Part shown: positions 1-9,879 of the stretch, piece after piece | How positions within the stretch are numbered: the first letter of the stretch is position 1 | Layout: the number at the start of each line of letters is the position of its first letter | Assembly (NCBI RefSeq): GCF_020073745.1 | Contig: NZ_JAIRAU010000056.1 | Coordinates: forward strand, 1-64,000 | Length of the DNA stretch: 64,000 nt | Direction: 5' to 3' | From: Nannocystis pusilla | GTDB taxonomy: Bacteria; Myxococcota_A; Polyangia; Nannocystales; Nannocystaceae | The notes under the pieces: generated by a model | The model's database searches: none | Seen by the model: the letters and a program-made list of their open reading frames with translations, nothing else | Told to the model about the DNA's origin: nothing | Position numbers and translations under genes: made by a program

Positions 1-2010
1 GAGGGTGCCGTCGACCAGGTCGGCCCAGCTCTCGGCGACGATGACGTCGTCGAGGCGCGCGTAGCCGGTGGGGGATTGGATGAAGCGCGTCAGGGGGCTG
101 CTCGAGGTGCTGATCCACGCGTCCCAGGTGCCGCCGAGCCCGGCCGCGTCGGCCCGGGCCTGGCACTTGGTCTTCGCGCCGGCAAACCCGCCGAGGTTGC
201 CGTCGTAGGTGATGGCGGTGACGAACACGCGCTTGGGCCGGGTGCAGTTGGCGTTGCAGCCGTCGCCGGAGACCGTGTTGCCGTCGTCGCACTGCTCGTG
301 GCCGGCCCACAGCACACCGTCGCCGCAGGCGGCCACCTGGCAGCTGTTCCTGCAGGCGTCGGTGTCGTCGTCGTCGCCGTCGTCGCAGGTCTCGCCGGCC
401 TGGACGAAGCCGTCGCCGCAGCTGGCGACCAGGCACGTGAGGGTGCAGGCGCCGGCGTTGTCGTTGGCGGGGCCGTCGTCGCACTCCTCGCCGACCTGCA
501 CCTCGCCGTCGCCGCAGGTCATGACCTTGCACGCGCTGGTGCACTCGTCGTCGTCGTCGTCGTCGGCGTCGTCGCAGGCCTCGCCGGGGCCGACGACGCC
601 GTCGCCGCAGACGGCGCCGGTGCAATCGAGCTTGCAGGGCTTGTCGTTGCCGTTGCCCGCGCCGGCGTCGCACTGCTCTTCCTCGAGCCACACGTGGCCG
701 TCGCCGCACACCGCGTGCTTGCAGCTCAGGGTGCACGCGCCGGCGTCGCTGTTGCCCGCGCCGGCGTCGCACTGCTCGCCGAGGCTGGCCTGGACGAAGC
801 CGTCGCCGCACGCCGGCACGGTGCATTCGTCGGTGCAGGCGTCGTTCTGATCGCCGTCCGCGCCGTCGTCGCACGGCTCGCCCGGATCGACGATCCCGTT
901 GCCGCACTCCTCGAGCGCGCACAGCGGGCTGCAGCCGTCGCCGGGGGCGAGGTTGCCGTCGTCGCAGGCCTCGCCGGGGCCGAGGTCCGAGTCGCCGCAG
1001 ACGTTGAGGGTGCAATCGGCGAGGCAGGCTTGACCGGGGCCGTTGGCGGGGCCCTCGTCGCACTGCTCGCCGGCTCCGCCCTGATCGTGGACCAGGCCGT
1101 CGCCGCACGTCGCGAGGGCGCACGCGAGGGTGCAGTCGCCGCCGTCGCTGTTGGCGAGGCCCTCGTCGCAGGCCTCGCCGGGTTGGACGTGGCCGTCGCC
1201 GCAGGCCGCGGCGGTGCAGGCGGTGGTGCACAGGTCGGTGTCGCTGGCGTTGCCGTCGTCGCACGCCTCGGTGGCCTGGACGACGCCGTCGCCGCAGGTG
1301 GCCGCGACGCAGGTGTTGCTGCATTCGTCGAGGTCGACCGCGTTACCGTCGTCGCAGCCCTCCATCGGGCCGACGAGGCCGTCGCCGCACACGCTCAGGG
1401 TGCAGTCGAGCTTGCAGGCGGCGTTGTCGCCGTTGCTCGGGCCGTTGTCGCATGATTCGCCCGGGCCGATGTCGCCGTCGCCGCAGACGTTGGTCATGCA
1501 ATTGACGCGACAGGCCGCGCTTGCGGCGTTGGCGGGGCCGTCGTCGCATTGTTCGCCGGCGGCGGGTTGATGATGGCCGTCGCCGCAGGCGGCGGGGACA
1601 CAGGCGGAGGTGCAGAGGTCGGTGTCGAGCGCGTTGCCGTCGTCGCAGGCCTCGCCGGGGCCGACGAAGCCGTCGCCGCAGGCGGCGGGCTGACATTGAG
1701 CGGTGCAGGGGGCGGCGGGGCCGTTGTCTTCGCCGTCGTCGCAGGCCTCGCCGGGGCCGACGTCGCCGTCGCCGCAGACGTTGAGCTGGCAGTCGGCGAG
1801 GCACGCCTGGCCGGGGCCGTTGGCCTCGCCGTCGTCGCATTGCTCGCCGGGGTCGAGGTGATCGTCGCCGCAGGCGCCGCCGCCGGCGGTGGAGACGTTG
1901 ATGTCGACGCCGACGTCGAGGGCGCCGTCGCAGCCGGGGGCGGCGAGCTGCAGGCCGGCCGCGAGCAGGCCCGCGCGCAGGGGATGAATGGGTCGGATCT
2001 TCATGGTCAT
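1..2010 (-). CDS. DUF4215 Cys-rich repeat lipoprotein with C-terminal DUF1554-like domain (3' end outside window)
   Basis: Open on the minus strand from ATG at 2010 to the left edge, so the C-terminus is missing. GGAG lies 11 nt before this ATG, which favours it over the in-frame ATG at 2004. The N-terminus is a lipoprotein signal ending LAAPGC. I count 17 Cys-rich DUF4215 repeats (pattern CGDG-x-GEaCDDGn...C...C). The final visible stretch matches the C-terminal domain of the upstream gene (RVFVTAITYDGNLGG, then GLGGTWDAWIS), a fold resembling DUF1554, seen in Leptospira and myxobacterial surface proteins. Role: probably a surface-displayed lipoprotein; ligand unknown. Only 40 nt separate it from the stop of its paralogue, so the two look like a tandem duplication read as one operon. 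Confidence 0.88.
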   Translation of the reverse strand, partial: MTMKIRPIHPLRAGLLAAGLQLAAPGCDGALDVGVDINVSTAGGGACGDDHLDPGEQCDDGEANGPGQACLADCQLNVCGDGDVGPGEACDDGEDNGPAAPCTAQCQPAACGDGFVGPGEACDDGNALDTDLCTSACVPAACGDGHHQPAAGEQCDDGPANAASAACRVNCMTNVCGDGDIGPGESCDNGPSNGDNAACKLDCTLSVCGDGLVGPMEGCDDGNAVDLDECSNTCVAATCGDGVVQATEACDDGNASDTDLCTTACTAAACGDGHVQPGEACDEGLANSDGGDCTLACALATCGDGLVHDQGGAGEQCDEGPANGPGQACLADCTLNVCGDSDLGPGEACDDGNLAPGDGCSPLCALEECGNGIVDPGEPCDDGADGDQNDACTDECTVPACGDGFVQASLGEQCDAGAGNSDAGACTLSCKHAVCGDGHVWLEEEQCDAGAGNGNDKPCKLDCTGAVCGDGVVGPGEACDDADDDDDDECTSACKVMTCGDGEVQVGEECDDGPANDNAGACTLTCLVASCGDGFVQAGETCDDGDDDDTDACRNSCQVAACGDGVLWAGHEQCDDGNTVSGDGCNANCTRPKRVFVTAITYDGNLGGFAGAKTKCQARADAAGLGGTWDAWISTSSSPLTRFIQSPTGYARLDDVIVAESWADLVDGTL

Positions 2011-2050
2011 GGCGGTGAAATCTCCAAAAGGGTGATGCGAGCGCGCGCGG

Positions 2051-4399
2051 TCATTGCTCGAAGCAGTAGAGCCGCTGCGTCACGTGACACTGGGACGAGA
2101 ACGCGAGCGAGCGCGCGGACCAGTTCATGTCGGTGGCGTCGTTGCGGCCCTCGTAGGCGTAGTACGAGGACGAATTGGTGGCCCAATTCAGGCAGGTGTC
2201 CCCGAGGGCGCTCCCGTTCGCGGCGGTGCCGGTCCACGCCTCGCCCTGCGCCACGACCGCGCCCAACTCGTTGACGTTGATCGGCGCGTCGAGGGTGCCG
2301 TCCGTCAGGTCCTCCCAGCTCTGCGCGATCTCCTTGCCGTCCAGGCGCGCGTAACGGGTCGTCGACCTGACGAAGCGCAGCGCCGGGCTGCTGCCGGCGG
2401 CGCTGATCCAGGCGTCCCAGGTGCCGCCCAGGCCGGCCGCGTTGGCGCGCTCCTGGCACCTCTGCTTGGCCTGCGCGACGCCGCCGATATTGCCCGCGTA
2501 GGCCGTGTTGGTGATGAACACCCGCTTGGGCCTGGTGCAGTCGGCGTTGCACAGGTCCTCGTCGAGGTTGTTGCCGTCGTCGCAGCCCTCGACGCCGGCG
2601 TGGACGAAGCCGTCACCGCACGCGGCCGGCACGCAGCCGGTGCGACAGGCGTCCGTGTTGCTGGCGTTGCCGTCGTCGCAGGGCTCGACGCCGGCGTGGA
2701 CGAAGCCGTCGCCGCAGGTGGCGGCCTTGCACGCGAGGGTGCACTCGCCGGTGTTGCTGTTCAGCGGCCCGAGGTCGCACTCCTCGGCGCCCTGCTTGAA
2801 GCCGTCGCCGCAGGTCGGCAGCTTGCAGGCGTTGGTGCAGGTGTCCTCATTGATGGCGTCGGCGTCGTCGCACGCCTCGCCGGGGCCGACGTGGCCGTCG
2901 CCGCAGTAGTTGAGGGTGCAATCGAGCTTGCAGGCGTGGGTGTCGGCGTTGCCCGGGCCGTCGTCGCACTGCTCGACCGCGAGCCACACGTGACCGTCGC
3001 CGCAGGTCGCGACCTTGCAGTCGCTCGTGCAGGTCCCGCCGTCGCTGTTTCCGGCCCCCTCGTCGCACTCCTCGCCCTCGCTGGGCTGGACGAGGCCGTC
3101 GCCGCAGGCCGGCAGCATGCATTCGTCGGTGCAGCCGTCGTCCGGGTCGCCGTCCTGGCCGTCGTCGCACTGCTCGAGGGCGTCGACGATCGCGTTGCCG
3201 CACGACTCGTGGGTGCACATCGGGCCGCAGCCGTCGCCGCCGGTGAGGTTGCCGTCGTCGCAGGCCTCACCGGGGCCGAGGTCGCCGTCGCCGCAGACGT
3301 TGAGCGTGCAATCGGCGAGGCAGGCGTGACCGGGGCCGTTGGCGAGGCCCTCGTCGCACTGCTCGCCGCCGCCGCCCTGATCGTGGACGAGGCCGTCGCC
3401 GCAGGTCGCGACGGCGCAGGCGAGCGTGCAATCTCCGCCGTCGCTGTTGTCCGCGCCATCGTCGCAGGCCTCGCCGGCCTGGATGAAGCCGTCGCCGCAG
3501 GCGGCCGCGGTGCAGGCGGTGGTGCAGGCGTCGGTGTTGTCGGTGTTGCCGTCGTCGCAGGCCTCGGTGGCCTGGACGACGCCGTCGCCGCAGGGCGGGA
3601 CGATGCACGCATTGGTGCACGCGTCGTCGTCGACGTCGTTGCCGTCGTCGCAGCCCTCCATCGGGCCGACGTGGCCGTCGCCGCACACGTTGACGGTACA
3701 ATCGAGCTTGCAGGCGGCGTGGTCGGCGTTGCTCGGGCCGTTGTCGCACGCCTCGCCGGGGCCGATGTCGCCGTCGCCGCAGACGTTGAGCTTGCAATCG
3801 ACGCGGCAGGCCGCGCCCGGGCCGTTGGCGGCCCCGTCGTCGCACTCCTCGCCGGCGGCGGGCTGGTGGTGATCGTCGCCGCAGCTGGCGGGGAGGCAAG
3901 CGGTGGTGCACAGGTCGGCGTCGTCGCCGTTGCCGTCGTCGCAGGCCTCGCCGGGCTGGACGACGCCGTCGCCGCAGGCTGGGAGGGCGCAGGCGTTGCT
4001 GCAGGCGTCGTCGTCGACGTCGTTGCCGTCGTCGCAGGCCTCGCCGGGCTGGACGACGCCGTCGCCGCAGGCCGGGGCCGCCACACAGGTGTTGCTGCAG
4101 GCGTCGTCGTCGACGCCGTTGCCGTCGTCGCAGGTCTCGCCCGGACCGACGTGACCGTCGCCGCAGACGTTGAGGGTGCAATCGAGCTTGCACGCGGCGT
4201 CGTTGCCGTTGGCCTCGCCGTCGTCGCATTCCTCGTCAGGACCGATCTCGCCGTCGCCGCACGGGGGCTCGGGAGAAGGGCTGGTGATGTTGATCGAGAC
4301 TTCGACGCCACCGTCGCAGCCGGTGGCCAAAAGGTGCAGCGCCGTCGCAAGCGCACAGGTGTACGCGCGACGAGCCCCGAGGTTCTTCGTGTTCGCCAT
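2051..4399 (-). CDS. DUF4215 Cys-rich repeat lipoprotein with C-terminal DUF1554-like domain
   Basis: 782 residues. The signal peptide ends LLATGC (lipobox), so the mature protein should be lipid-anchored and exported. I count 18 DUF4215 repeats over roughly residues 45-625, each with about six Cys and acidic CDDG turns that probably form small disulfide or metal-stabilised units. Residues about 630-782 form the DUF1554-like domain (RVFITNTAYAGNIGG ... RLYCFEQ). GGAG about 10 nt upstream supports the start. It is the upstream member of a tandem pair with the gene ending left of the window. Repeats are near-identical at the DNA level, so copy number may vary by recombination and short-read assemblies may collapse them. 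Function is unknown; DUF4215 proteins are common in Nannocystaceae-like genomes. Confidence 0.9.
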   Translation of the reverse strand: MANTKNLGARRAYTCALATALHLLATGCDGGVEVSINITSPSPEPPCGDGEIGPDEECDDGEANGNDAACKLDCTLNVCGDGHVGPGETCDDGNGVDDDACSNTCVAAPACGDGVVQPGEACDDGNDVDDDACSNACALPACGDGVVQPGEACDDGNGDDADLCTTACLPASCGDDHHQPAAGEECDDGAANGPGAACRVDCKLNVCGDGDIGPGEACDNGPSNADHAACKLDCTVNVCGDGHVGPMEGCDDGNDVDDDACTNACIVPPCGDGVVQATEACDDGNTDNTDACTTACTAAACGDGFIQAGEACDDGADNSDGGDCTLACAVATCGDGLVHDQGGGGEQCDEGLANGPGHACLADCTLNVCGDGDLGPGEACDDGNLTGGDGCGPMCTHESCGNAIVDALEQCDDGQDGDPDDGCTDECMLPACGDGLVQPSEGEECDEGAGNSDGGTCTSDCKVATCGDGHVWLAVEQCDDGPGNADTHACKLDCTLNYCGDGHVGPGEACDDADAINEDTCTNACKLPTCGDGFKQGAEECDLGPLNSNTGECTLACKAATCGDGFVHAGVEPCDDGNASNTDACRTGCVPAACGDGFVHAGVEGCDDGNNLDEDLCNADCTRPKRVFITNTAYAGNIGGVAQAKQRCQERANAAGLGGTWDAWISAAGSSPALRFVRSTTRYARLDGKEIAQSWEDLTDGTLDAPINVNELGAVVAQGEAWTGTAANGSALGDTCLNWATNSSSYYAYEGRNDATDMNWSARSLAFSSQCHVTQRLYCFEQ

Positions 4400-5533
4400 C
4401 TCTTTTTTACTCCGATCGATCGCTCGTCCAAGAAGCTACCCACGCCGCGACCGCGAGGTGCGGCGCGAGCGCGGGTTCGACGTGAACGCGTCAGACGTGA
4501 ATTGGAGTCCCGACCGGTCGCAATTCGAGACACTGGCGCTGCCTCGCGCGAGGGACGGACACATGAAATTCGAGCCATGTATGTTCGAGCCGCATTGCCG
4601 CGGGCCGGCGGTCGCAGTCGCGCGGAGGCTGCAGAGCGGGCGGGCTCGAGCGCCGCGTCGATGACTGCGCCACCGCTCGCGGCCGGGGGCGGGCCGGCGA
4701 CGCCGCGTCCTCATAAAGAGGATCGCGGCGCGGCCCTCGGACCAGGTGGGCGGAAGGGACCGATCCGCAAGACGAGCTGTTCGGGCGACGCTCGGCTGGA
4801 GGCCGGCGAGGCTGCGCGTATCATGGGCCCTGGCGTGCGTAATTCACACTGCCTGCAGGAATTCGCGCCCTGGCGGGGCGATGGGCTGCACCCATCCTCG
4901 GTGCCGACCCGAGTGCGGCAGGATTCCAGTTCGTACTCGAAAGCCGTGGCCCGGCGCCTTGGGCCCTGAACGTATCATCCAACCGCCGCGATGGCGCGCG
5001 ACGAGCTTCCGGGAGGAATGGCCGGGATCGTCGTGTATACATAGACGAGTCTTCTCCATGTGTCTCTGGCAGCAGGTCCGATCGCTTCCGGTATTCGTCT
5101 CATTAGACCGTCGCGGTAGGACGGACGAGCGCGCATCGGCCCGCCGATGTCGGGGCGACGCCGCGCGCAGGGCGGCGCCCGAAGTCGCGAGCGTCCGGGC
5201 GCTCCGGCGCTTTCCAGCGCCCTGTAGGCCCTGGTGGTGAAGGCCGCGAGTGCGTGGCGGGCGCCCCGTGGTGAACCGGTCTGGGGTGCACGCGGCGACC
5301 CGGGAAGGTGACGCCGCGGTCGAGCTCACGACAAGATCGACGAATCGTGGGCTGCCGATCTTGGAATTCATCGCTCACGTTCAATGCGCAGTCTGGCGAT
5401 GCGACGAGTCGCTCGCGACAGGTCCATGAATGCCGATACCTCTGTCGAGGGGAATCATCACTGCGCGCGAAGAAAGTCCCTTGAAGCCGAGGACGATCAC
5501 CCGTAGGTTCAGCCTCGGAATACAGGAGTCACC
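4400..5533. other. Long divergent intergenic region
   Basis: 1.13 kb between the minus-strand DUF4215 operon and the plus-strand M57 gene. The open frames here lack myxobacterial third-position GC bias and known domains, so I call no gene. It should hold promoters for both sides. A two-unit 14-bp repeat lies at 4562-4589. A possible -10 (TACAGG) lies just before the M57 SD. Confidence 0.6.
4562..4589. repeat. 14-bp periodic array, 2 units
   Basis: Two ATG cores at 4562 and 4576, each followed 9-10 nt later by CGAGC. This is the weakest of the clear two-unit copies and lies mid-way in the divergent spacer. Confidence 0.4.
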
Positions 5534-6337
5534 ATGATGTTGAGGAAAGCGTGTCTGGTTGCGGCGACGGTCCTCTTCGCCTGTGGCGAGTCGGAGGTCA
5601 TCGACGGCGCGGAGCTCGAGACGGTGAATCAGGAGATCGTCGACAACCTCCTGGCCGCGGGCTACCCGGAGAGCGAGATCGAGGTCGGAGACGACGGCGT
5701 GGTCATCGTCGGCGGTGATGCCGTCGTGACCCTGCAGGCCTCGCGGGAGATGATCGGGCTCGACGGCCACGAGGAGCATGCGGGAGAGATCCAGTTCCGG
5801 CAGTACCGGACGACGAATCTGGTCGATCCGGGGATCGCCGTCATCTGCATCGACGGGTCGAGCTTCTCCGGGACGCTGAGCACCGCGCTCGACAAGGCGA
5901 TCGCCAACTACACCAGCCTGAACCTGTCGTTCGACATGGTCCGCACTAACGGGTCCGACGCCGGTTGCGACGCCGAGATCACCATGACCGCCAAGGGGGC
6001 AGCCGGCGGATCGTCGGGCTTCCCGGAAGGCGGGCTGCCGTACAGCAAGGTCAACGTCGGCAAGTCCACGGCCAACTACGGGCTCGCGGTCGCGACGCAC
6101 GTCATCACCCACGAGCTCGGGCACTGCATCGGGTTCCGTCACACGGATTACTACAACCGCGCCATCAGCTGCGGCGCGGGCGGCAACGAGGGCGACGCCG
6201 GCGTCGGCGCGATCCACATCGCCGGCACGCCGACCACCGCGGCCCTCGACGGCTCGGTCATGAACTCGTGCTTCAATCAAGGCAGCACGGGGCAGTGGAC
6301 GGCCAGCGACCTCACTGCGCTCAACGCCCTCTATTAG
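5534..6337 (+). CDS. M57-like (dual-action HEIGH) zinc metallopeptidase, exported lipoprotein
   Basis: 267 residues. The signal peptide ends LFACGES (lipoprotein-like). Residues about 193-203 carry HELGHCIGFRH, the HExGHxxGxxH metzincin-type zinc site seen in the Myxococcus M57 family; the Glu should be the catalytic base. AGGAG at 5524-5528 sits 5 nt before ATG 5534 and 8 nt before ATG 5537, so either start is possible. Several Cys in the C-terminal half suggest disulfides. It is probably a secreted protease acting on the cell surface or on prey or peptide substrates; the substrate is not evident. It stands alone, with no partner gene. Confidence 0.85.
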   Translation: MMLRKACLVAATVLFACGESEVIDGAELETVNQEIVDNLLAAGYPESEIEVGDDGVVIVGGDAVVTLQASREMIGLDGHEEHAGEIQFRQYRTTNLVDPGIAVICIDGSSFSGTLSTALDKAIANYTSLNLSFDMVRTNGSDAGCDAEITMTAKGAAGGSSGFPEGGLPYSKVNVGKSTANYGLAVATHVITHELGHCIGFRHTDYYNRAISCGAGGNEGDAGVGAIHIAGTPTTAALDGSVMNSCFNQGSTGQWTASDLTALNALY

Positions 6338-6577
6338 TGCGTGGGTGCGCGGGGCTCGAAGGGCCCGCCGGCGGAGGGGAGGCGCTCTTCGGCGGACCGG
6401 GCCTCCCATGAATGATCGTACGCGTCGTGCCCTGAGCGGCGCGTCTCGGGCTCGGCGCTCCGTCGAGCCGCGGCGATGCCTTCCGGGTGGCGACGGAGGC
6501 CGAGGTCGGGGATGTCATGGGTGGACGGCGCCACGGAGCGCTCGTTTTTCCGCCTTCCTCTGCGCTTCGTCGTGAGA

Positions 6578-6583
6578 TAGGAT
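6578..6583 (+). promoter_or_regulatory. -10 box TAGGAT
   Basis: TAGGAT ends 6 nt before ATG 6590, implying a leaderless or near-leaderless transcript. It is one of a recurrent series in this window. Confidence 0.5.
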
Positions 6584-6589
6584 GCGAGA

Positions 6590-7978
6590 ATGAACACGAT
6601 CGAGGTCGCCGTTGTGTGTGTGGCGGCGTTGCTGACCGCGTGCTCGGACAGCGGAGCGGGCGCGAGTGGGAGTGACGGAGACGAAGGCTCGAGCGCGACC
6701 GGCAGCGACGGCGGCGAAGGCCCGACGACGAGCGGCAGCGACGGCGGCGAGGGCCCCGATGAGCGGCCGCCCGAGGACTGTGTCGTCGACGGCGTCGACA
6801 ACACCACGCCGTTCTCCAACACCTATCGCGTGATTCATCTCGCCGACACGACGTTCCAGGGCCAGTCGTACCCGGTCGTCTCGGCGATGCCCTGGACCTA
6901 CACGCTGTCCGCGGTGCAGTGTGGCAAGGACTTCCCGGTGGAGGAGACCGAGACCCACTACATCGTCGACAGCGACTTCGAGGTCCCCTACCTCAAGGGG
7001 GTCACGGACGACATCGCCTGGATCCCCGGGGAGAAGAACAAGGGCTGGGCGATCGGCTCGAACGACGATCCCGCGCAGCTCATCGAACAGAACGGCGGGA
7101 TGCGGCCCTTCGTCTACCATGTCAACGCCGGCTACGAGTACGGCTACTCCACGTACAACCAGGATCCGTTGCCCGACGATCCGATCAACTTCACGGGCTT
7201 CAGGCCGACGTGGGTCGTGCACCCCGAGGGCGACGGCTACAAGATGTTCTTCTTGAACCCGGCGGCGCCCGACTCGCAGGGCTTCGAGTGGCCGCGGCAT
7301 GGGGAGCACTGGGAGCTCAACTTCGGGCTGTACGTCGATCCCGAGGGCAAGGTCTACGTCCCGAAGCCGGAGCGGGCCACGGTCGCCAATCACGACGAGG
7401 GGTGGGACGACTATCACGGGTGCGTGACGATCAACCTGGCGAGCGCGCCCGTCCCGACGACTCGCACGCAGTTCCCGGGCAACGAATCCTACTACCCGTC
7501 GGAGACCTTCCTGCCCGGATACGCCTCGGCCGGAGCGCCGGGACACAAGTACTGGGGCCACAAGGGGCGCTCGATGGAGGAGGTCGCCGTGTGGGAGGAC
7601 GATGGCGCGCCCGGCCTCAATTCGCCCGGCAACTTCCACAAGCCGTACTCGGGCGGGTGCGACCAGGCGGGCTTCAACTTCGCCCACGCGGAGGGCTTCA
7701 CCTGGCCGGAGCTGCGCGCGGCGAGGACGGAGATGGGTGACATCCCGACCCGCGATCAATTGTACAAGATCACGCTCTACCGTTACCTGGGCCAGGAGCA
7801 GAAGACGGAGCTGCTCGGGACGCTGTCTTACGAGCAACAGGCCAACCAGGAGTGGATCCCCACCGGCGAGGGTCCCGAGGTGCACTCGCTCAACGACAAG
7901 AACGGCCGCTTCATCGTCAACGGCCCTGTCTTCCAGGATCGAGGCGACCACGTGTTCGCGATCATCGAGGACCTCTGA
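6590..7978 (+). CDS. Orphan lipoprotein with Gly/Ser/Asp linker
   Basis: 462 residues. Short signal peptide with lipobox LLTACS, then a flexible linker of repeated GSDGDEG/GSDGGEG blocks (about residues 22-60), then a globular domain of about 400 residues rich in aromatic residues and with a few scattered Cys. I recognise no family motif. The domain includes WTYTLSAVQCGKDF and FVYHVNAGYEYGYSTY stretches that look like a beta-rich binding or enzyme fold. No SD is needed if the transcript is leaderless from the TAGGAT box. The next lipoprotein starts 20 nt after the stop, so the two are probably co-transcribed. Confidence 0.78.
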   Translation: MNTIEVAVVCVAALLTACSDSGAGASGSDGDEGSSATGSDGGEGPTTSGSDGGEGPDERPPEDCVVDGVDNTTPFSNTYRVIHLADTTFQGQSYPVVSAMPWTYTLSAVQCGKDFPVEETETHYIVDSDFEVPYLKGVTDDIAWIPGEKNKGWAIGSNDDPAQLIEQNGGMRPFVYHVNAGYEYGYSTYNQDPLPDDPINFTGFRPTWVVHPEGDGYKMFFLNPAAPDSQGFEWPRHGEHWELNFGLYVDPEGKVYVPKPERATVANHDEGWDDYHGCVTINLASAPVPTTRTQFPGNESYYPSETFLPGYASAGAPGHKYWGHKGRSMEEVAVWEDDGAPGLNSPGNFHKPYSGGCDQAGFNFAHAEGFTWPELRAARTEMGDIPTRDQLYKITLYRYLGQEQKTELLGTLSYEQQANQEWIPTGEGPEVHSLNDKNGRFIVNGPVFQDRGDHVFAIIEDL

Positions 7979-7998
7979 AGCGTCGACGGCGAGGCCGC

Positions 7999-9366
7999 AT
8001 GAGACACTCGATCCACGCCGTGCCCCTCCTCGCAGTCGCGCTGGCGAGCGCGTGCAGCTCGAACGGCGCGAGCAGCTCGAACAGCGCGAGCTCGACCGGC
8101 ACGAGCTCGACCGGCGCGAGCTCGAACGGCACGAACGACGACACTCCCACGGGAGATCCGGATACGGGCAACTGGCCCGATCTCGACGACAGCCACGCGC
8201 CGCCGCATCCTCCCCCGGACCCGACGAACACCGGCGACCCCACGCGCGGCGGGACGTTGACGTTTACCAGCATCGGCGCGCCCGGCTACTGGGGCCGCCG
8301 GATCGAGGCCGAGCCGGGGGACCCGCGCTGTGACGTCCAGTCGGAGACGATCGACTTCGGCTGGGGCAGCGAGTTCTGCTGTCGCACCAGGCACGAGGTG
8401 ACGTCCGATCAGCTGACGCCGTTCAACGAGCAGCTCCACATGGTGCTCGACGGGCCGCTGCGGGTGAAGATGTTGGCGGTGTATCAGCCGCTCGCGGGCA
8501 ACGATGGCCCCTGGGCGATCCGTTCGTTCTGGGACCGTCGGACGCCGGACCAGCCGTACAACCTCCGATTTTCGGGCCCCGACGGCGCGAAGGAGTTTCT
8601 CGGGGACCTCGGCAACAACTGCAGCTACTTCGCGATGCAGGAGCGAGAGTTCCCCTGCGGGCCGGGGAGCGATCCCTACTGTCCGGGGTCGGATCTCGAC
8701 CACTACGGGTGGGCCGGCTCGAAGCTCGTCGTGCTGCTGGCGTCGATGCCGTACGCCGACGATCCCGACATGCAGCCGCTCAGCTGTATCGCCGACGGCG
8801 AGGTCGAGCGCGAGCAAGACGCGCCCTGGATCGGCATCTCTCCCTCCGAGCTGAATCGTGACGGATGGTCGGGCTACCATCCGTGCCACTGCTTCAACAA
8901 CACCGACAACGGCCAGCTGGGAGACGGGTGCGGCCAGATCAACGTGTTCGAGGTGATCGCGGAGGCGTCCGGGGCTCAGTGGGGCAACCGCGACATCATC
9001 AGCACCGGCATTCGCTCCTACCAGGTCGGGTCACTCGGAGGGGTGACGTGCGGCATTCAATCGTGCGGCATCGAGCAATTCCCGGCCGACGCCGACCTCG
9101 TCGATGTGAACAGCCTGACGGCGATGGACCAGGGCGCCGTCATCGACGCGAACGACCCGGCGATGAGCGCGGGCCCGGCATGGCGCCGCGCTCTGGACGA
9201 TCGCTTCTATCTGTTCCTGCTGGATGAACGATCGCGCACCGTACAGGTCGCCGTGATCCACCCCGGAAATGTCCCCGCCGAGGTGCAGCAGATCCTCCCG
9301 GCGGTTCCTAACGTGATTTCACGCGAGGCTGTCGAGGACTTCCTGAATCTTCGCCTGCCCCAGTGA
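7999..9366 (+). CDS. Orphan lipoprotein with Ser/Asn/Thr linker
   Basis: 455 residues from ATG 7999; the frame is open further upstream but that extension overlaps the previous gene and lacks a signal peptide. Lipobox LASACS, then a low-complexity linker built on SSNGASS/SSTG units (residues about 20-45), then a Cys-containing globular domain (about eight Cys after the linker) without a recognisable family. GAGG lies before the start. It shares no obvious similarity with its neighbour but has the same design: lipid anchor, flexible spacer, large outer domain. The last four bases (GTGA) overlap the start of the next frame, which suggests translational coupling. Confidence 0.78.
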   Translation: MRHSIHAVPLLAVALASACSSNGASSSNSASSTGTSSTGASSNGTNDDTPTGDPDTGNWPDLDDSHAPPHPPPDPTNTGDPTRGGTLTFTSIGAPGYWGRRIEAEPGDPRCDVQSETIDFGWGSEFCCRTRHEVTSDQLTPFNEQLHMVLDGPLRVKMLAVYQPLAGNDGPWAIRSFWDRRTPDQPYNLRFSGPDGAKEFLGDLGNNCSYFAMQEREFPCGPGSDPYCPGSDLDHYGWAGSKLVVLLASMPYADDPDMQPLSCIADGEVEREQDAPWIGISPSELNRDGWSGYHPCHCFNNTDNGQLGDGCGQINVFEVIAEASGAQWGNRDIISTGIRSYQVGSLGGVTCGIQSCGIEQFPADADLVDVNSLTAMDQGAVIDANDPAMSAGPAWRRALDDRFYLFLLDERSRTVQVAVIHPGNVPAEVQQILPAVPNVISREAVEDFLNLRLPQ

Positions 9367-9725
9367 GGGGCGCGCAGACGTGGGCGCTGCAGGTCGGCGA
9401 TCTACAGCCGAACGGCGGCTCGGGGGTGGCGCAGGACCTTCAGGGGCGGATCTGGCACGCGACGAGCGGCGGGATCGGCTGGCTCGACTCGGAGACGATG
9501 ATGGTCGGCGGGAAGGTGACGCTGCCGAATCAGGGCCTCGCGCGCGGGATCGGGGTCGACGTCGACGGCTACATCTGGGCGGTCATCCTCGGCGGGACGG
9601 TGGCGTACCGGATCCACCCGGACACGTTCGAGATCGCGGAGTACAACGGGCTCAATCAACCGTATACGTACTCGGACATGGCGGGCGGGGAGATCAACAA
9701 CGTGACCTGCAATCCGCAGGGTTGA
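9363..9725 (+). CDS. Short beta-propeller (streptogramin-lyase-like) fragment
   Basis: 120 residues from a GTG overlapping the previous stop (GTGA). The sequence has propeller-blade signatures (DLQGRIWHATSGGIGWLDSE, then GIGVDVDGYIWAV and a C-terminal PYTYSDMAGGEIN). These match the ends of myxobacterial lipoproteins with Vgb/NHL-like propellers, which are normally several hundred residues long with a signal peptide. Here only about two blades remain and there is no signal peptide. It is probably the 3' remnant of a larger gene; a small cytoplasmic protein coupled to its neighbour is the alternative. Confidence 0.5.
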   Translation: MRGAQTWALQVGDLQPNGGSGVAQDLQGRIWHATSGGIGWLDSETMMVGGKVTLPNQGLARGIGVDVDGYIWAVILGGTVAYRIHPDTFEIAEYNGLNQPYTYSDMAGGEINNVTCNPQG

Positions 9726-9879
9726 CGGTCGTGCGTGCTCGAGAGAGGAATTGCGCAGTTCCGTGCCTGAACGGTGTGTGCGGCTGAGGCCGGCGCGCGA
9801 GCGCGTCGGCGATGCGCGCATTCGTCAGGCGTGGAACCTCGCGAAGCCTGTTATCGTCGCGGTCACAAGGAGAATCGCC

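Noticed and set aside
2054..4969. Long plus-strand open frame of 971 codons opposite the DUF4215 gene
   Set aside because: Shadow of the repeat gene: the composition (runs of Val/Ala/Gly/Asp) mirrors the antisense Cys-rich repeats, and there is no domain.
4746..5240. Open frames in the 4.4-5.5 kb gap
   Set aside because: No SD, no domain and no third-position GC bias in either strand.
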